Under the pieces are notes generated by a model that searched no databases, was not told the DNA's origin, and worked only from the letters and a program-made list of their open reading frames with translations. From NCBI GenBank assembly GCA_031763025.1, contig JASSKH010000017.1, positions 5,305,361 to 5,369,360 on the forward strand: DNA of 64,000 nt, given 5' to 3'. Source of the DNA: Macrocystis pyrifera. Lineage: Eukaryota > Sar > Phaeophyceae > Laminariales > Laminariaceae. Below, piece after piece: positions 1 through 11,100 of the stretch. The position numbers were made by a program, and so were the translations under genes. Within the stretch, counting starts at the first letter, position 1. Every line of letters starts with the position of its first letter.

Positions 1-304
1 TCCCCCCATTCCCTTGGACACCACCTACGGCGGACCCCGGCGCTGTCTACTCAACTGTGCCTCATCCTCGTGCCACCTCACCATGAACCGTTCGGCTGCT
101 TCAAGGACCCCCAGGCACCACTTCCCGGCCTTTTGGGCTGCAGTGGACCACAGCACAGTCTCAACTCCAAAGACCAAAGCGGAGTGGTCCGTTGACCCTT
201 CGGTGGCTCGGAACTCCCAAAGGTTTTCGACTATGCATCTATGCCAAGTCTCAAGCTGTCCGCCAGGTCTCGGGTTTTTCCCCGCCAGACATCGTCCCGA
301 ACAG
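1..304 (-). mobile_element. LINE-A fragment, 3' part of ORF, cut by window edge
   Basis: Read on the minus strand this matches the C-terminal part of the LINE-A protein seen at 59.7-60.1 kb and 62.3-62.6 kb. It includes the FGT-GG motif region and the stretch around the conserved KWYRG-like segment. Homology stops near 304, where unrelated sequence begins, so this copy is 5'-truncated as target-primed insertions usually are. Its 3' end lies outside the window. It looks closest to the diverged copy at 61-64 kb and is not open. Confidence 0.8.
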
Positions 305-819
305 AATCAGGTACCTGACTCTATTTCCAAAGTCATTTTTGCACATGGAAGTTTCCGGGTCCGATATCGGCGTCTTCAACCTTTTTTGGCCGAATTTAGG
401 GGGGAAAAAAAACTGTTTCCCTCGGTTTCCCGCTCTTCTAGTGGGTGCCTCTTGCAAACCTTAGCTCGAAAAAGTTCCCGGGACTGAAAAAAGCTGTCTG
501 CGAGCTGCTCGAGTTTCGGCAAAAACATGGTTGATACCGCACACAAACTCTCCAACGCCACACCTTATCTGGGCTCCAAGAGCTTTTCCATATGCTTATA
601 CAGGTCTCCTCAGCCGCCAAATAAATTAGGGAAAAAAATGCCTACGTAATAATTCGGCGCCATCAGTATATAGACGCTGATTTATGCCCGTGCGTGGGAC
701 GGGTCAGGGTCGTGGACATGGGTCATTAATGTTAACCCGTTTCGGACCGCAGTCCCATGTTGGGGACAAACTACTTAGAATTTGACTGGTTTGTCCCCAA
801 AATGGGACTGCAGTCCTAA
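305..819. other. Unassigned spacer with a repeat and a palindrome
   Basis: No convincing coding sequence. The part from about 605 to 720 recurs, diverged, at about 1930-2070: both share CTCCTCAGCC, then CGGCGCCAT, then GACGGGTCAGGG. The part at 744-818 is a single copy of the palindromic GTCCC...GGGAC repeat that forms an array near 10.7 kb. Confidence 0.6.
744..818. repeat. Palindromic GTCCC/GGGAC hairpin repeat, single copy
   Basis: Two arms, GTTGGGGACAAAC and GTTTGTCCCCAAAATGGGAC, flank a short AT-rich loop and are followed by TGCAGTCCTAA. The same design is seen at 4405-4445 (one arm), 10699-11100 (array) and 39840-39885 (degenerate). Confidence 0.7.
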
Positions 820-1643
820 GGCTAGTTCTTATGCAGTCGGAAACTAGGATTGAAAAAGCCGGTTTCCGATCGGTGGTTTTTCCGACTGGATTGTGAATAG
901 CTACCCTTCTTATCGTCCGTCGGATCGAATGTTCTGTTTTTTTCTTGTTTTTGCTGGAGACGTTTGATGTAAGGGAGTGACTTTCAATAGATCGAGTAGT
1001 AATAGCTCCAAGAAAAAAAGGGGTAGGGCAGGCGGAAGTCGGTTCGACACTGCTTCGCCATATTGCTCGTGGGGTCAGAGAGGTCTTCATCTTCCAGCAG
1101 CAGCTGCGCCCAACCACACGTACACGCTGACGTCTCGTTTTTTCCTCGAGCAGCGTGTGAGCTTCACACGTGGGGCGTTCTCCTCCATCTCGTCCTCGAG
1201 GCTATCGCGGCGCTGGATTTCTTCGAGAGTCTCGCCAAAGCCACAGCCAGCTCAGCAGTTGGCAAAATGTCATCAATACCGCGCACTGCGGTCATCGGGT
1301 GCTGCCACGTGCTGCTGACGGGCGTAGAAAAGGATGTATCACGCTGACTCGCGCCGAGCAGCAGCAGCAGAAGTGACAGCAGCCAAGCCAGCGTCGCCGA
1401 TGTTGTGGTGTGAGGTCGTGTCTGTCGTATGTCGTGTTGTTGTGTGGGCGCGTGACTTTTTTTTTTAACTTTTCCGATGCGAAAATCTCAGTTTTTTCGA
1501 CTGTCTGATCCAGTTGGAAATCACAATCGATTTTTTTTGGGTCGAAAAGGTGCTTTTTCAACGGCACAAGAAAAATCCAATTTTTGTCTCCGATCGGAAA
1601 CCGGCTTGTTCAATCCATGTTTCCGACTGCATAAGAACTGGCC
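820..1643. mobile_element. Non-autonomous TIR element with about 55-bp inverted repeats
   Basis: The left end (820-875) and the reverse complement of the right end (about 1590-1643) share AGTTCTTATGCAGTCGG, then ATTGAA.AAGCCGGTTTCC. The arms differ at only a few bases. No transposase is present. The interior from about 1060 to 1340 is much richer in GC than its surroundings. A related TIR beginning GGCC with TATGCGG occurs at 56516-57297, so these may be two branches of one superfamily. Target duplication is unclear. Confidence 0.7.
1085..1255 (-). other. GC-rich exon-like segment inside the TIR element
   Basis: On the minus strand a frame reads through charged sequence such as ETLEEIQRRDSLEDEMEENA, which looks like real protein rather than chance. 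No family is recognised and no start or splice sites could be fixed. It could be a captured host exon fragment carried by the TIR element, or the tail of a disrupted gene. This is a weak call. Confidence 0.3.
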
Positions 1644-2424
1644 TCAAGGGTTAACAGACGGGTCGGAGGCGGGCTTAGGGTTTGAGTTGTTAGATTCAAG
1701 AGTGGCAGCGCAATGCTGACGTAGGCCATGGTCAACTCACTCGCCGATGACCGCGAGCTGGACAAGAGTTAGTAGTAGGTGTGCTCGGGTCGGACGAAAT
1801 ACACATCAGTGCCAATTACAGCGAACACAATTTCAACACGTACACAGCTGGGTTCCGAGCGCTCTCCAAAAGCTTAGGTCCCTACTATCAGCACCAGCAG
1901 CCACCAAATAACCATCAACACATAAAAGTGCTCCTCAGCCCCCAAACAACCACAGGAAAAAAAAGTCCCCCGTGGCTCGGCGCCATATACGTATTTAGAC
2001 GCCGATTTTCGACTTCGGCCCCGCACCGGGAACTTCGATGCCCTTATGTACGCCGGACGGGTCAGGGCCGGGGTTACGCTTTGCGTGGGACGGATCAGAG
2101 GTCGGGTTTACGGGTATAGGGTCAGAGACGGGTCGGGGGCGGGGCTAGGGTTTGGGTTTTGATAGCGCTCAGCTCAGCCGTGCCGGAGGCTATTATATAC
2201 CCAGCAGGTTTGGTATGGAGGGCTCAGGTCCGAGTGGAATCAGGTCGCCGTGGGATCAGAGCGCCAAGCGGGAGCAGTAGGGTAGCTCTTGAGCGGGGTG
2301 CGAAAGCTCAAGCAAGCCTCTTCGACTACTATGTACACAGCTCTAAACAGGTAAAGTGTGCGTCGAATAATTTTCTCGGAACAGAGTGGTCAAACTACGC
2401 GTTGCGTTTCGTGACGGACGGGAC

Positions 2425-2560
2425 AGAAGAAAACAAGAAGAAGAAGAGGAAGAAGGAAGAAGAAGAAAGAAGAAAAAAATAAGAAACAAGAAGAAGAAGA
2501 AAAAGACCAAGAAGAACAACAACAACAACCAAGAAAAAGAAAGGAAAAAGTTCCGGGAAA
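2425..2560. repeat. Purine-rich (GAA/AAC)n tract
   Basis: About 135 bases almost wholly A and G with AAGAAG runs, then AACAACAAC. It is a simple-sequence tract and explains the Lys/Glu-rich frame across it. Confidence 0.85.
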
Positions 2561-3257
2561 CATCATCGACCAGTGAAAAAATACTACCAGGTACAAACTA
2601 GATTCAGACTCTTGCTTATAGCACGAATATTTAGTCCGAGATCCCATCATCTTCAACCATTATCCATCGCGCCATGCCCCTCGTCGTCATGCATGTCACG
2701 GTTGTTGTTGGATATCGTATCAAAACTTTCGACGTCATCTGAATGTCGAATTGTCCACTCATCTTGTCGAACGTGCCCGCCTCCATCCCACCACGAAGCA
2801 TTCTCACGTTTTCGATGCTGACACTGAACAAAAGCTTCGACGTACCCGACACCATAAAATATCGTATCGAGTTGTATCTTCTTGATCGGCATCGTATCCA
2901 TCACTATTTAATAATCACGATGCCTTATTCCGCCACTCGCCCTATTTCCGCGCTATCTTCTGTTTCGAACGGTACAATATTTTCGCGTTGCCACCAAACC
3001 TTACTGCTGAAACCAACCGGCGCGTGCTTCTGGCCAAACCCACGTTTTCAGACGGTACAGTTTTATGCCGTACAACCAGCCCACCGCACCTCTCCGGCTC
3101 AAAGCACGGAAGCTCAAAGCCGAGGGAATGGATACCATATGCTATACGGGTGTGTCAAGTGGAGCCCCACCGTGGCCCGTCTTACCATACTGCGGACAGC
3201 TCACCCCCGATTGCTCCTCCGCTGCACCGAACGGAAGAGAAAATCTCGCGACGGCTA

Positions 3258-3352
3258 TCATAGGGTTAGGATTCGGGTTCGGGTTCGGGTTAGGGCAAGG
3301 GCTATAGGACTAGGATTCGGGTTCGGGTTCGGGTCGGGGTCCGGTTGGTCTG
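3258..3352. repeat. Interstitial telomere-like GGGTTC/GGGTTA repeat
   Basis: Repeated GGGTTCGGGTTCGGGTTAGGG units, with a second block after a short gap. Similar TTAGGG-rich text lies at 8868-8915. Either degenerate interstitial telomeric sequence or a minisatellite. Confidence 0.7.
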
Positions 3353-4404
3353 GGCCGACGTGGGAGGTTGAAATCGACGACACACGTCTCGCACAATGTT
3401 TGTGTGCAGGCCGCTCCTGCATAAGCTGGAACCGGCTAAACCTTCCTGTTTTATTAATAGTACTGCTGTGGTGATACTTTCAACTCGCAAAAGAACCAGG
3501 GGATAGTCCAAAAATATTCCCTCCCTCTGAAACAGCTCCGATCGTGCTGAAACTTCGCAGGGGTGCGATCATTTCGGGGTGGAGATTCCAAACCCATAGC
3601 CACAATTTTCGGTTGAATAAATGCCAACGAATTACAGCAGTTGCCCTAAAGTGACGCAGAACGAGGATGGCAGAGAGAAAAAAATATAATCTTACACTAC
3701 GCGCCGCGTTGCCGTCACGGCTGACATTCGCAAAATAGTGTAGCTTTGAGGTGGGGGTTCCGAATCCGGCAATCAAAATGAATAGTCTCGGCGTTGCCAT
3801 TGAAAACAGCTACGAGTATACCGAAAAAAAGGTTTTGCTGAAGGATTCGGAATTTCTACCCAATTTTTCAAAGTTCTTTTTCTCAACCTAGAAGTCGTCA
3901 TATCAACTTTCTGAATGGCTCTACTGCCCCCCTAAATCGGCTCAAGCGGAATCGATTGGCGAGGTGTGCAAAAACCAACAAAAAAATCCAGAACGCGGAT
4001 ATAAAAAAAAAAAAAAAATCAAGGCATGTACGTGACCCGAAACATGTTTTGGCACATTGTTTCGAACGCCATTTTCGGGGTTTTCAGAGCTAATCAAAAC
4101 AACAGAAAGTCAGGAATACTCTGTACTCTGTACGAACCTACCATATCGCCGTTTTTAGCCATGCATAGGTACGCTACATACATCACTCGGGCAAGGCTTC
4201 ATGGCCTTCCCTCTGATTGACCAGCGCACGATCGTAACTATTTATGGCTAGAATATTCCAGGTCGCCGTAAGTAGGTCCTTGCCTTTCAGGTTCGCCGCA
4301 GGCGGAAAAAGTTGAGTATTCAGGGCCAATTTCAGGGCAAATATCTGAATGTGCCTCAACCTTTCTAGTACTGCAGCCCCTTTTCGGGAACCAATCAGCC
4401 AAAA

Positions 4405-4446
4405 TTCCAAGCAGTTTGTCCCCAAAACGGGACCGAAGTCCTAACA
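4405..4446. repeat. Half copy of the GTCCC/GGGAC palindromic repeat
   Basis: Contains GTTTGTCCCCAAAACGGGAC followed by CGAAGTCCTAAC, i.e. one arm and the tail of the array unit at 10.7-11.1 kb. The other arm is missing. Confidence 0.6.
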
Positions 4447-4520
4447 AAAGGGTTGTTACTCCCGGGGCGACGGAGGCTTCCGAGGGACAAAATTGACAGG
4501 GTAGAAAGTGACGAGACAAG

Positions 4521-4595
4521 CAATGAGTGTGCGTGTGTGTGTTCTTCACATTAAACCGTTCTTTCTACCCGTCGACATCCAGCACAACCAATGGC
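4521..4595 (-). mobile_element. LINE-A 3'-end fragment
   Basis: On the plus strand it reads GTGTGTGTTCTTCACATTAA and then CCGTCGACATCCAGC, as at 16478 and 59019. Read on the minus strand this is the extreme 3' end with a (CA)n tail. Only about 70 bp remain, so it is strongly 5'-truncated. Confidence 0.8.
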
Positions 4596-4947
4596 CACCT
4601 CGTGATTGAAGATGATGGTATTCTGCAACATGGTGTCCGATTTACAACGCAAGGAGGCATACGGCACGGGCCCGACATGACCCGGCCTGTGCCGAGGGGC
4701 GCTCAAGCCGCTCGTACACGCTTGGATGACACCAATAATTTATTGTTTTCTTGTTGGTCGCTGTCAGAGTTGAACGTGCCGATTTTTTTCAGGGAGCATG
4801 CATGGCCTTTAGAAAACGCCTGATACGTGTCTGGAACCTCATCCTATTACAGTTTCCAAGTTGTTTTGTTGCAAGGGGTACAACGTCTGAAAAAAACGCT
4901 TTTTCACACTTGCCTGAAGAAAATAGGCACGAACACAGTGGAGTGGT

Positions 4948-5053
4948 TCAGGCACGCAAATGGCAGGAAAGGTAGTTCAGGAATTTTCAGGCATGCAAGT
5001 TCAGGCACGCAAATGGCAGGAAAGGTAGTTCAGGAATTTTCAGGCATGGCAAA
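4948..5053. repeat. Tandem duplication, 53-bp unit, two copies
   Basis: The unit beginning GCACGCAAATGGCAGGAAAG repeats with a 53-bp shift (4951 and 5004). The copies are nearly identical, so this is a recent local duplication. Confidence 0.85.
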
Positions 5054-5304
5054 TTTCCTGTATTTTGATGTATCGTTTCTCCTGATTTTGGGAGTTATCG
5101 GCTAACGGCGTTACTTTCGAGTGTCTGACAGAGTGACTTTAGGCGTATACCCAACGCGTGCCCGGCGACACAAAGGCAATATAGGCCCAAAAACTGCATA
5201 GTTCAGACACGCCTGTTTCAGAAAGGTTTTTTTTCTGCAGCATTTTTTCAGGCATTCCCGAAAGGCAAGGGCGTGGTTCCAGGTACACACCTCGCTTGTG
5301 TCTA

Positions 5305-5367
5305 CTATTACGGGGGACCATAGTAACTAGGACCAAACACCCTACTTACTATGGTCCCCCGTAATAG
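5305..5367. mobile_element. MITE-1, minimal palindromic copy (63 bp)
   Basis: A near-perfect palindrome made of the two TTACGGGGGACC ends of the MITE-1 family with almost no interior. TA lies outside both ends, consistent with a TA target duplication. It looks like an internal-deletion form of the usual 105-114 bp copies. Confidence 0.85.
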
Positions 5368-5711
5368 ATCAAGAGTTGGGCTTCACTCACCTTTGGCTTC
5401 AATTGTACCTCCCTATAGAAATGGCTCAACTGAACCCGTTTTTCTGGCGAAACCAATGAAATACGGCCGTCGGGACCAGACCGCCCGAGCCGTCAACCAA
5501 AACAGACGACAGGCATATTTGCGACATCACCTTTCGCGGGAGGAAAGTGTGTTGTTTCATTGTTACACAAGAGTACCGCACACACACCAAAGAACCCAGC
5601 AAGAAAGTAGGCTATTGGCTACGACAGCAGGAGAAGATTTCTTACTGGTGGGAAAAAGACACTTCGTATGTCAACCTGTACCGAAATATATGGACTGTTT
5701 GTACGGAACAT

Positions 5712-6978
5712 TATTTCGGGGGTCCATAGTTAACAGGACCAAATATAGTTAGTAAAAATACCTAAATATATAGGGTTTTATTATTAGGTATGGCGATTGG
5801 CGTGTATACCAGCTCGTAGCTGGTGTGTACGCCTAGACTCGATTGCCGATGGCCGGTCAATACACAGTCAAAATAAATGTTCGAGGCAAACGTATAGCCA
5901 CTGTTAGGTGACTTGTACGAGAAGCTTCAATAGAAGAGAAGAAGATGTGGTGACCCCAAGCCACAGTGTTGGTTCATTTGCTTAGCTGGAAGCTGATGAT
6001 GGTGAGCAAAAGTAGAGTGAGCTCAAAGGGGAGCGATGCGCGTGTGCGCTCACTGCTCGAAACGAAGGACGACCCCTACAAATTCGTTCAAAAACAAAAA
6101 TAGGGAAATACCCTGGCATTCAGTTCAATATACAAACAACACGGAGACCCGCAATTCTACCGCTAAAAACAATAAAACTTGGGGTACGTACTCATGACCC
6201 TCTTGTAGCCTATATTGTTACTTCAACCACAACTAAAACTATGTTACTGGTCCCGACGGGATACTGAAGATACCCTGTCCATTATTTACCAGTGTGCACG
6301 CACCAGGTACTGCTGTACATGTGTGCTGCTGGCTGTAGATTCTGTACGTACGTAATACAGTAGATCCACGATGCGCTGCTTGTTATTGAGACCTATTATT
6401 ATGCAATATGCACGAGTGCACAGCAGTAGATATTATTGTAAGACTGCTGCTGCTGTATACTGCTACAGTAATACTACTCACAGACTGGAAAACTGTCCGC
6501 GGTACTTAGAAATGCGTAAATGTATACCAGATGACGCAAGTGTTATCGAGTAACGACTATGATGGCTACTGACGAGTATCATCCTTAATACCTCCTCCCG
6601 TTAAGCATACACTTTCTTACTCTGCGTTACATGCTAAAATTTCTCCAAAAGAAACACATGCAACATCAAGTGGTGATGTTGCTATTGGGAACAAACACTA
6701 TGTACCATGATGTACCTACCGCATGAGATCCAAGGAGTGGATTCAACACGTACAGGACAACAAAATAACCGAACATAGAATCGTTCTGTTCTTCTATACT
6801 GTTGTAACACCTGCTTGTATGAGATGGGTGTATACCTAAATTATGGTTGCTACAGGAGTACCTGGTAGCCTTGTGTTATGCAGCAGCGACTAGATGATAC
6901 TGGCTTCTGCTGTAATAGGTGTCATCCCTAATATTTATGTATGCCATAAGTCCTGTTAACTATGGACCCCCGTAATAG
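5712..6978. mobile_element. 1.27 kb element with MITE-1-related TIRs
   Basis: Left end CGGGGGTCCATAGTTAACAG and right end CTGTTAACTATGGACCCCCG are inverted copies (about 28 bp, one mismatch near the tip). After the left TIR comes AGTTAGTAAAAATA and then ATATATAGGGTTTT, the same subterminal order as in the short MITE-1 copies. The TIR differs from MITE-1 at matching sites on both arms (GTCC for GACC, GTTAAC for GTAAAT), so it is a sister subfamily. The longest open frame inside is about 60 codons (6371-6553) with no transposase motif, so it is non-autonomous as it stands. Confidence 0.8.
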
Positions 6979-7072
6979 TGTGAAGACGGTCCTCACATTT
7001 CGGGACAGAGAATCGTACTATTAATATTAACAGTAGTACAAAAACAGCAGTCCTTGCATAAAAACGGTCCTT

Positions 7073-7190
7073 ATACTTATACTTGGGGACGAGGTTTGGT
7101 GTCCCGAAATATAACGACTGTTTATGTGTTGTGTGTTCTTCACATCAAATCGTCCTTTCTACCCATGAACTTCCAGCACAACCAGTGTCA
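7073..7190 (-). repeat. First copy of a direct repeat including a LINE-A 3' end
   Basis: TATACTTGGGGACGAGGTTT, then TGTCCCGAAATATAACGACT, then a LINE-A 3' terminus (TTCTTCACATCAAATCG). The same order recurs at 7425-7545. Because the sequence outside the LINE tail is duplicated too, this is a segmental duplication rather than two insertions. Confidence 0.8.
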
Positions 7191-7424
7191 GTAGACCTAG
7201 CCTCTAGGCCTATCAATCGGCAGCGAGCAGTGCCGTGCTCTGCTTGGTGCACCCATCAAGAGAAGCTAGGAGGGGGCACGGGACGAGTGTGGCCACTCTT
7301 CTCTTCTCTCTGCCTCTGGGCAACTCCAGCAATTAGTTTCCGTCGGTAGAGCCCATGACTATAAATATTTAATTCCGTCGGCTGTCAACAACACATGCGT
7401 CTTACGTGAACTTAGAGATACTAC
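7191..7424. other. Spacer between the direct repeats
   Basis: No gene is supported. A plus-strand frame of 88 codons crosses it without similarity to anything I recognise. Confidence 0.5.
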
Positions 7425-7805
7425 GCTTATACTTGGGGACGAGGTTTTCTGTCCCGAAATATAACGACTGTTCATGTGTTGTGTGTTCTTCACATTTAAT
7501 CGTCCTTTCTACCCATCGACATTCAACACAACCAGTGTCCGTGCCGATTCTTCAATCCTATTATTAATAATGGAGAGTTACAAGTCCAATGGTTACAAAA
7601 CTACGCCAGAGAGAAACTACGAGTACGTTGTTACCTGGTACCTCTGGTATGCAGTATACAGAGTAGACAACATCATTAACGCCGTGTCATCATACTGGAT
7701 ACGAGAGCCACGGCATACACATTCTATGGAAAAGAGATAACAAGAGGAGAACAGAGAAAAAACAAACAAAAAAGAGCAAAGAAACAAATCGAATAGAAAA
7801 AAAAT
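7425..7805 (-). mobile_element. LINE-A 3' UTR fragment with duplicated flank
   Basis: Begins with the same flank as 7073 and continues through the LINE-A 3' end (TTCTTCACATTTAATCG, GACATTCAACACAACC, GTGCCGATTCTTCAATCCTA) and then an A-rich UTR section, as in the copies at 13.3 and 61.2 kb. Minus strand, no coding part retained. Confidence 0.75.
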
Positions 7806-9714
7806 ACTACCGAGTATTAATAATATTCCGTACAAACGATACTACCACACCACTGTCCCGAAACGTAAGAGCCGTTCTTGAACCAATATTCAATACAAAC
7901 GGTCGCTATGTTTCGGTACAGGTTGAGCCATTTATACCTTTTGTAAGAACAACTATTACTGCTTGTTTAAAATTTTCTGTATCCAGGGATTTCTTGTTTC
8001 AGGAATGTTTTGATCGATTAACGTGAACGGTGAAGCTCAAGCTGCACATTGTCGGATGGCAGAAGCCTCGTAATAGTAATTATTATCACTGATGTTTCAA
8101 TTGAAGCCAAAGAAAGGTGAAGCCCGGCTTTTGGGGAGATACAGAGAGGTAAACCTCGAACTTTGCCCCGAAAAATAGATGCGGTCGCGCGCTGGCCAAT
8201 CAAGAGGGGCGACCAGGAAGCTTTTTTCGGAGTGCAACATTTCGTGTACAAGTACCTATAAATGTGGCTCAAAAGGCGTATCCTATTGTAGGTACATACC
8301 TGGTACTTTTTTTTTTTTTATAGCGTCCCGGAGAGCAAAGAGGAACCCCCTGTCCACACTTGTTTCTCAAGTTTTCGTGTACCAGTTCGAACCCGGTTCG
8401 TTTCTTCCACTTTAGTCGGGCCTGCCTCTGACCGTGCCGTCATCAAACTGTCGTATACTCCGAGGATGTAGGCACCCGAGTCTAGCCCTGGTACCTGTTT
8501 TGTTTTTTTTTGGCCAGTAACAAAAACCCTGTATTATAATTTCATGTCATTTCAGGTGAGCAGGGCCAACGGCGCTTTACCGCGGAAGGAGGCCTTTACA
8601 TGATGCATGTGCAGACGTGTGCGTAGAAGTGCTGACACAGCAGTAGTAGTCACATATACCTGGTATATCAGGTATGGAGGATAGAAGATCTTCGCAAAGT
8701 GGCCAGCGATAAGATTCGACGAGTCGGATCTGGCACGAAATTATTCCCGGATCTCTCTACAAACCCTGTTTTGTTTCCCGGTTTCGGCTCCCATAAGAGT
8801 CAGCCTGAGCTCGGAACTTCAGGGGTGTTTCGACTTGAAAATTTGGGCCCGTTTTGGCTGTGACTTGGGGTCAGGGTTACAGTTAGGGTTAGAGTTAGGG
8901 GTTGGGTTGGGTCTTCGCCCGTACCTTGATCCCACCAGGAGGCAAAGTACCTGAACAGCCCACCAACCTGAAGATCCGAGCTCACAGATTGTAATTGGAC
9001 CTCTTTGAGAAGTGCTTCTGTACTAGGCGGTAATATTCTTCAAAAATTCCAACGAATATTTTTTGTTGGCAATACTCTTCTGAAGTCCGAAGTTCGAAAT
9101 TCAAAGTTTTCTCGTTTTTGAAACGAATCCATTTTAGGGCGTGTCCGAACAGAATCGAAAATCGAAATGAAAATAAATAAGGCGCTGATTGGTCCCTGGC
9201 CGAAACATGTTCCCCTTAGTTTCGTTGGTTCCGAGAAAACAAAACGATTATATAGCAACCCATTGCCAAAAATACGTACCGTATCTAACAGGCACAGCAG
9301 TAGATATACGAGTCTTTGGCAGTCGGTTTCATACCTTTTTTATACGTACGTATCTCGTTGGTATCTGTTTACCCGTACAGACAGCAATAGTACAGCTATA
9401 CACAGCTATTCTGTATTCACATCAGAAAGGTTTCATATTAATAATAAATCAAATTTCTATGTAAAAAATGCAGGTATTATAGTAGGTGCAGTTCTATTTG
9501 ATAGTTCTAAAAGGGTCAAAATGTACAGGTATCGTCAATGACCACAGCCAAATAATTCTTTATTTACAAAAAATATATACGCGGCTCACTCAATGTATCC
9601 ATATTATATTACAATTATGATTAATAGTAAAAATATATCAAAAGAAGAGCACTTCCAAGGCACAGCGTCCCGAGTCAGTCGAACCAAAACCTGGGTTCTT
9701 GCCAAAGCACATAC
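7806..9714. other. Gene-free stretch
   Basis: No supported gene. It contains TTAGGG-like repeats at 8868-8915 and several scattered TACCTGGTA motifs (8288, 8487, 8657). Short frames are composition effects. Confidence 0.55.
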
Positions 9715-10035
9715 ATTTTTTTTCATCATCACTTTTACTTTCCAGCCCACTCGTAGGAGGTTTTACCCTCGACGATCTTCTGGACAAGCCGTGGTCACAG
9801 GTGTCGTCCCTTCTCCCCCCCGGTACGTGCCTTTAGTTTTTATCGCGCATAGGGTTCAGCATTCCCAATGCTCGTCGATTTTCATCGAATATACAGCTAA
9901 CTCACGCTCTCGCGCTTTCCGCTAATAATCAATTTTATGCAAGAAAAAGTCCCTACGAGCATGCACTCGGTGAGACTCGAACTCACGAAACATACATAGC
10001 ACTCATCACTGGGCGCGAGTACGAGTAGTACAAAG
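9715..10035 (-). mobile_element. tRNA-derived SINE (S1), minus copy
   Basis: On the minus strand a tRNA-like head contains a perfect T-arm, stem GTGAG with loop TTCGAGT and stem CTCAC, and a possible acceptor pair GTACTCG/CGAGTGC. The span between them is too short for a normal tRNA. A body of about 270 bp follows, ending in an A-rich tail (low-coordinate end). The body matches 11680-11975 in reverse complement, including GGGACGACACCTGTGA and CCAGAAGATCG. It is a SINE-like unit, not a working tRNA gene. Confidence 0.7.
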
Positions 10036-10256
10036 GTTCGGGTCGGAGGTTCACTACTGTTGGTAGGCGCCACAGACACACTAAACCCTCGCTAATATTC
10101 ACTATCAACGCGTGACCACGTTTGACATGACATGTCTCCGTGCATGCGTGTCGATGCTACAAAGAAACAACCACGAATATACCGACTGACAATGTACGGA
10201 ACTGATGTACTGCCGTTTTTTGTACATGCTGGTACCTTTTGGTTTTGGATGCATGC

Positions 10257-10361
10257 TATTACGGGGGACCATAGTAAATAGGACCAAACATTGTTGGTAA
10301 AAATGGAAAATATATAGCTTTTTGTGTTTACCGTACGTCCTATTTATTATGGTCCCCCGTA
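10257..10361 (+). mobile_element. MITE-1 copy
   Basis: TTACGGGGGACCATAGTAAA at the left, GGTCCCCCGTA at the right, with the usual AT-rich interior (GTAAAAATGGAAAATATATA). About 105 bp; TA at the left edge, right edge slightly altered. Confidence 0.9.
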
Positions 10362-10698
10362 GGTAGGATAGATAGGGGTGGACGTACTGTAATACTTTTC
10401 TGAAGGCATTGCACACGAGGAACCCATACATCACCCAAAAGCGGCGCGAAGAAGGACAAGCAAGAAGAGTGCGCTTCAGCCGAGAAATCACATGGCCTTC
10501 GAGGTCTGAATCGAATAGGAGTGAGTGTGTGCAAAGAACGTGTTTTTGTTTTGATGCTTTTTGTTGCTTCCCTTCCTCCCCAAAAAAAACACACCCAACA
10601 AGGGTAGGATTTGAGGTGAATTCTTGAAAAAAAAAAACACAAACGATGTACCTGAACGGGTAGTTGCTCAGCGCCCTTAACTCCTAGAACCGCACAGT

Positions 10699-11100
10699 CA
10701 GTCCCGTTTTGGGGACAAAACTACTCAAGGACTCGAGTGGTTCATCCCCAAAGCGGGACTGCAGTCCTAGACCTACCCATATTTTGGCGCTGCCGTCCCG
10801 TTTTGAGGACAAGAATACTCAAGAATTCGAGTGGTTTGTCCGCAAAACGGTACTACTGCAGTCCCATAGGGGTACGATCGATTTGTCTCCAAAACGGGAC
10901 TGACTGACTGCAGTCCTAAACCTACCCACTTTAGTACTGCAGTCCCGTTTTGGCGGATAGAAAACTACTTCAGAATTCCAGTGGTTTGTCCCCGAAACGG
11001 GACTGCAGTCCTAAAGCTACCCATTTTAGTACTGAAGTCCCGTTTTGGGGACAAACTATTTCGCATTCGAGTGGATTGTCAGCAGAACAAAAACGGGAGT
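10699..11100. repeat. Tandem array of palindromic GTCCC/GGGAC units
   Basis: Four units of roughly 75-145 bp start at about 10699, 10794, 10941 and 11035. Each reads GTCCCGTTTTGGGGACAAA, a spacer with GAATTCGAGTG, then GTTTGTCCCCAAAACGGGAC and TGCAGTCCTA. Every unit can fold into a long hairpin. The last unit is degenerate on its right arm. No coding content. Confidence 0.85.

Larger units (their letters stand above)
1644..4404. other. Gene-free stretch with low-complexity tracts
   Basis: Nothing here is supported as a gene. Contents: the diverged repeat of 605-720 at about 1930-2070, a GGGTC/GGGTTT-rich tract near 2090-2160, an AAG-rich purine tract at 2425-2560, and GGGTTCGGGTTC telomere-like repeats at 3258-3350. 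Several frames stay open for 60-240 codons because of base composition, with no recognisable domain. Confidence 0.6.

Noticed and set aside
2743-3474. Plus-strand frame of 243 codons
   Set aside because: Crosses telomere-like repeats, no recognisable motif, composition unlike the real exons here.
9960-10035. A functional tRNA gene on the minus strand
   Set aside because: The T-arm and acceptor look good, but the part between is about 12 nt too short for D and anticodon arms, and the unit continues into a SINE body found twice.
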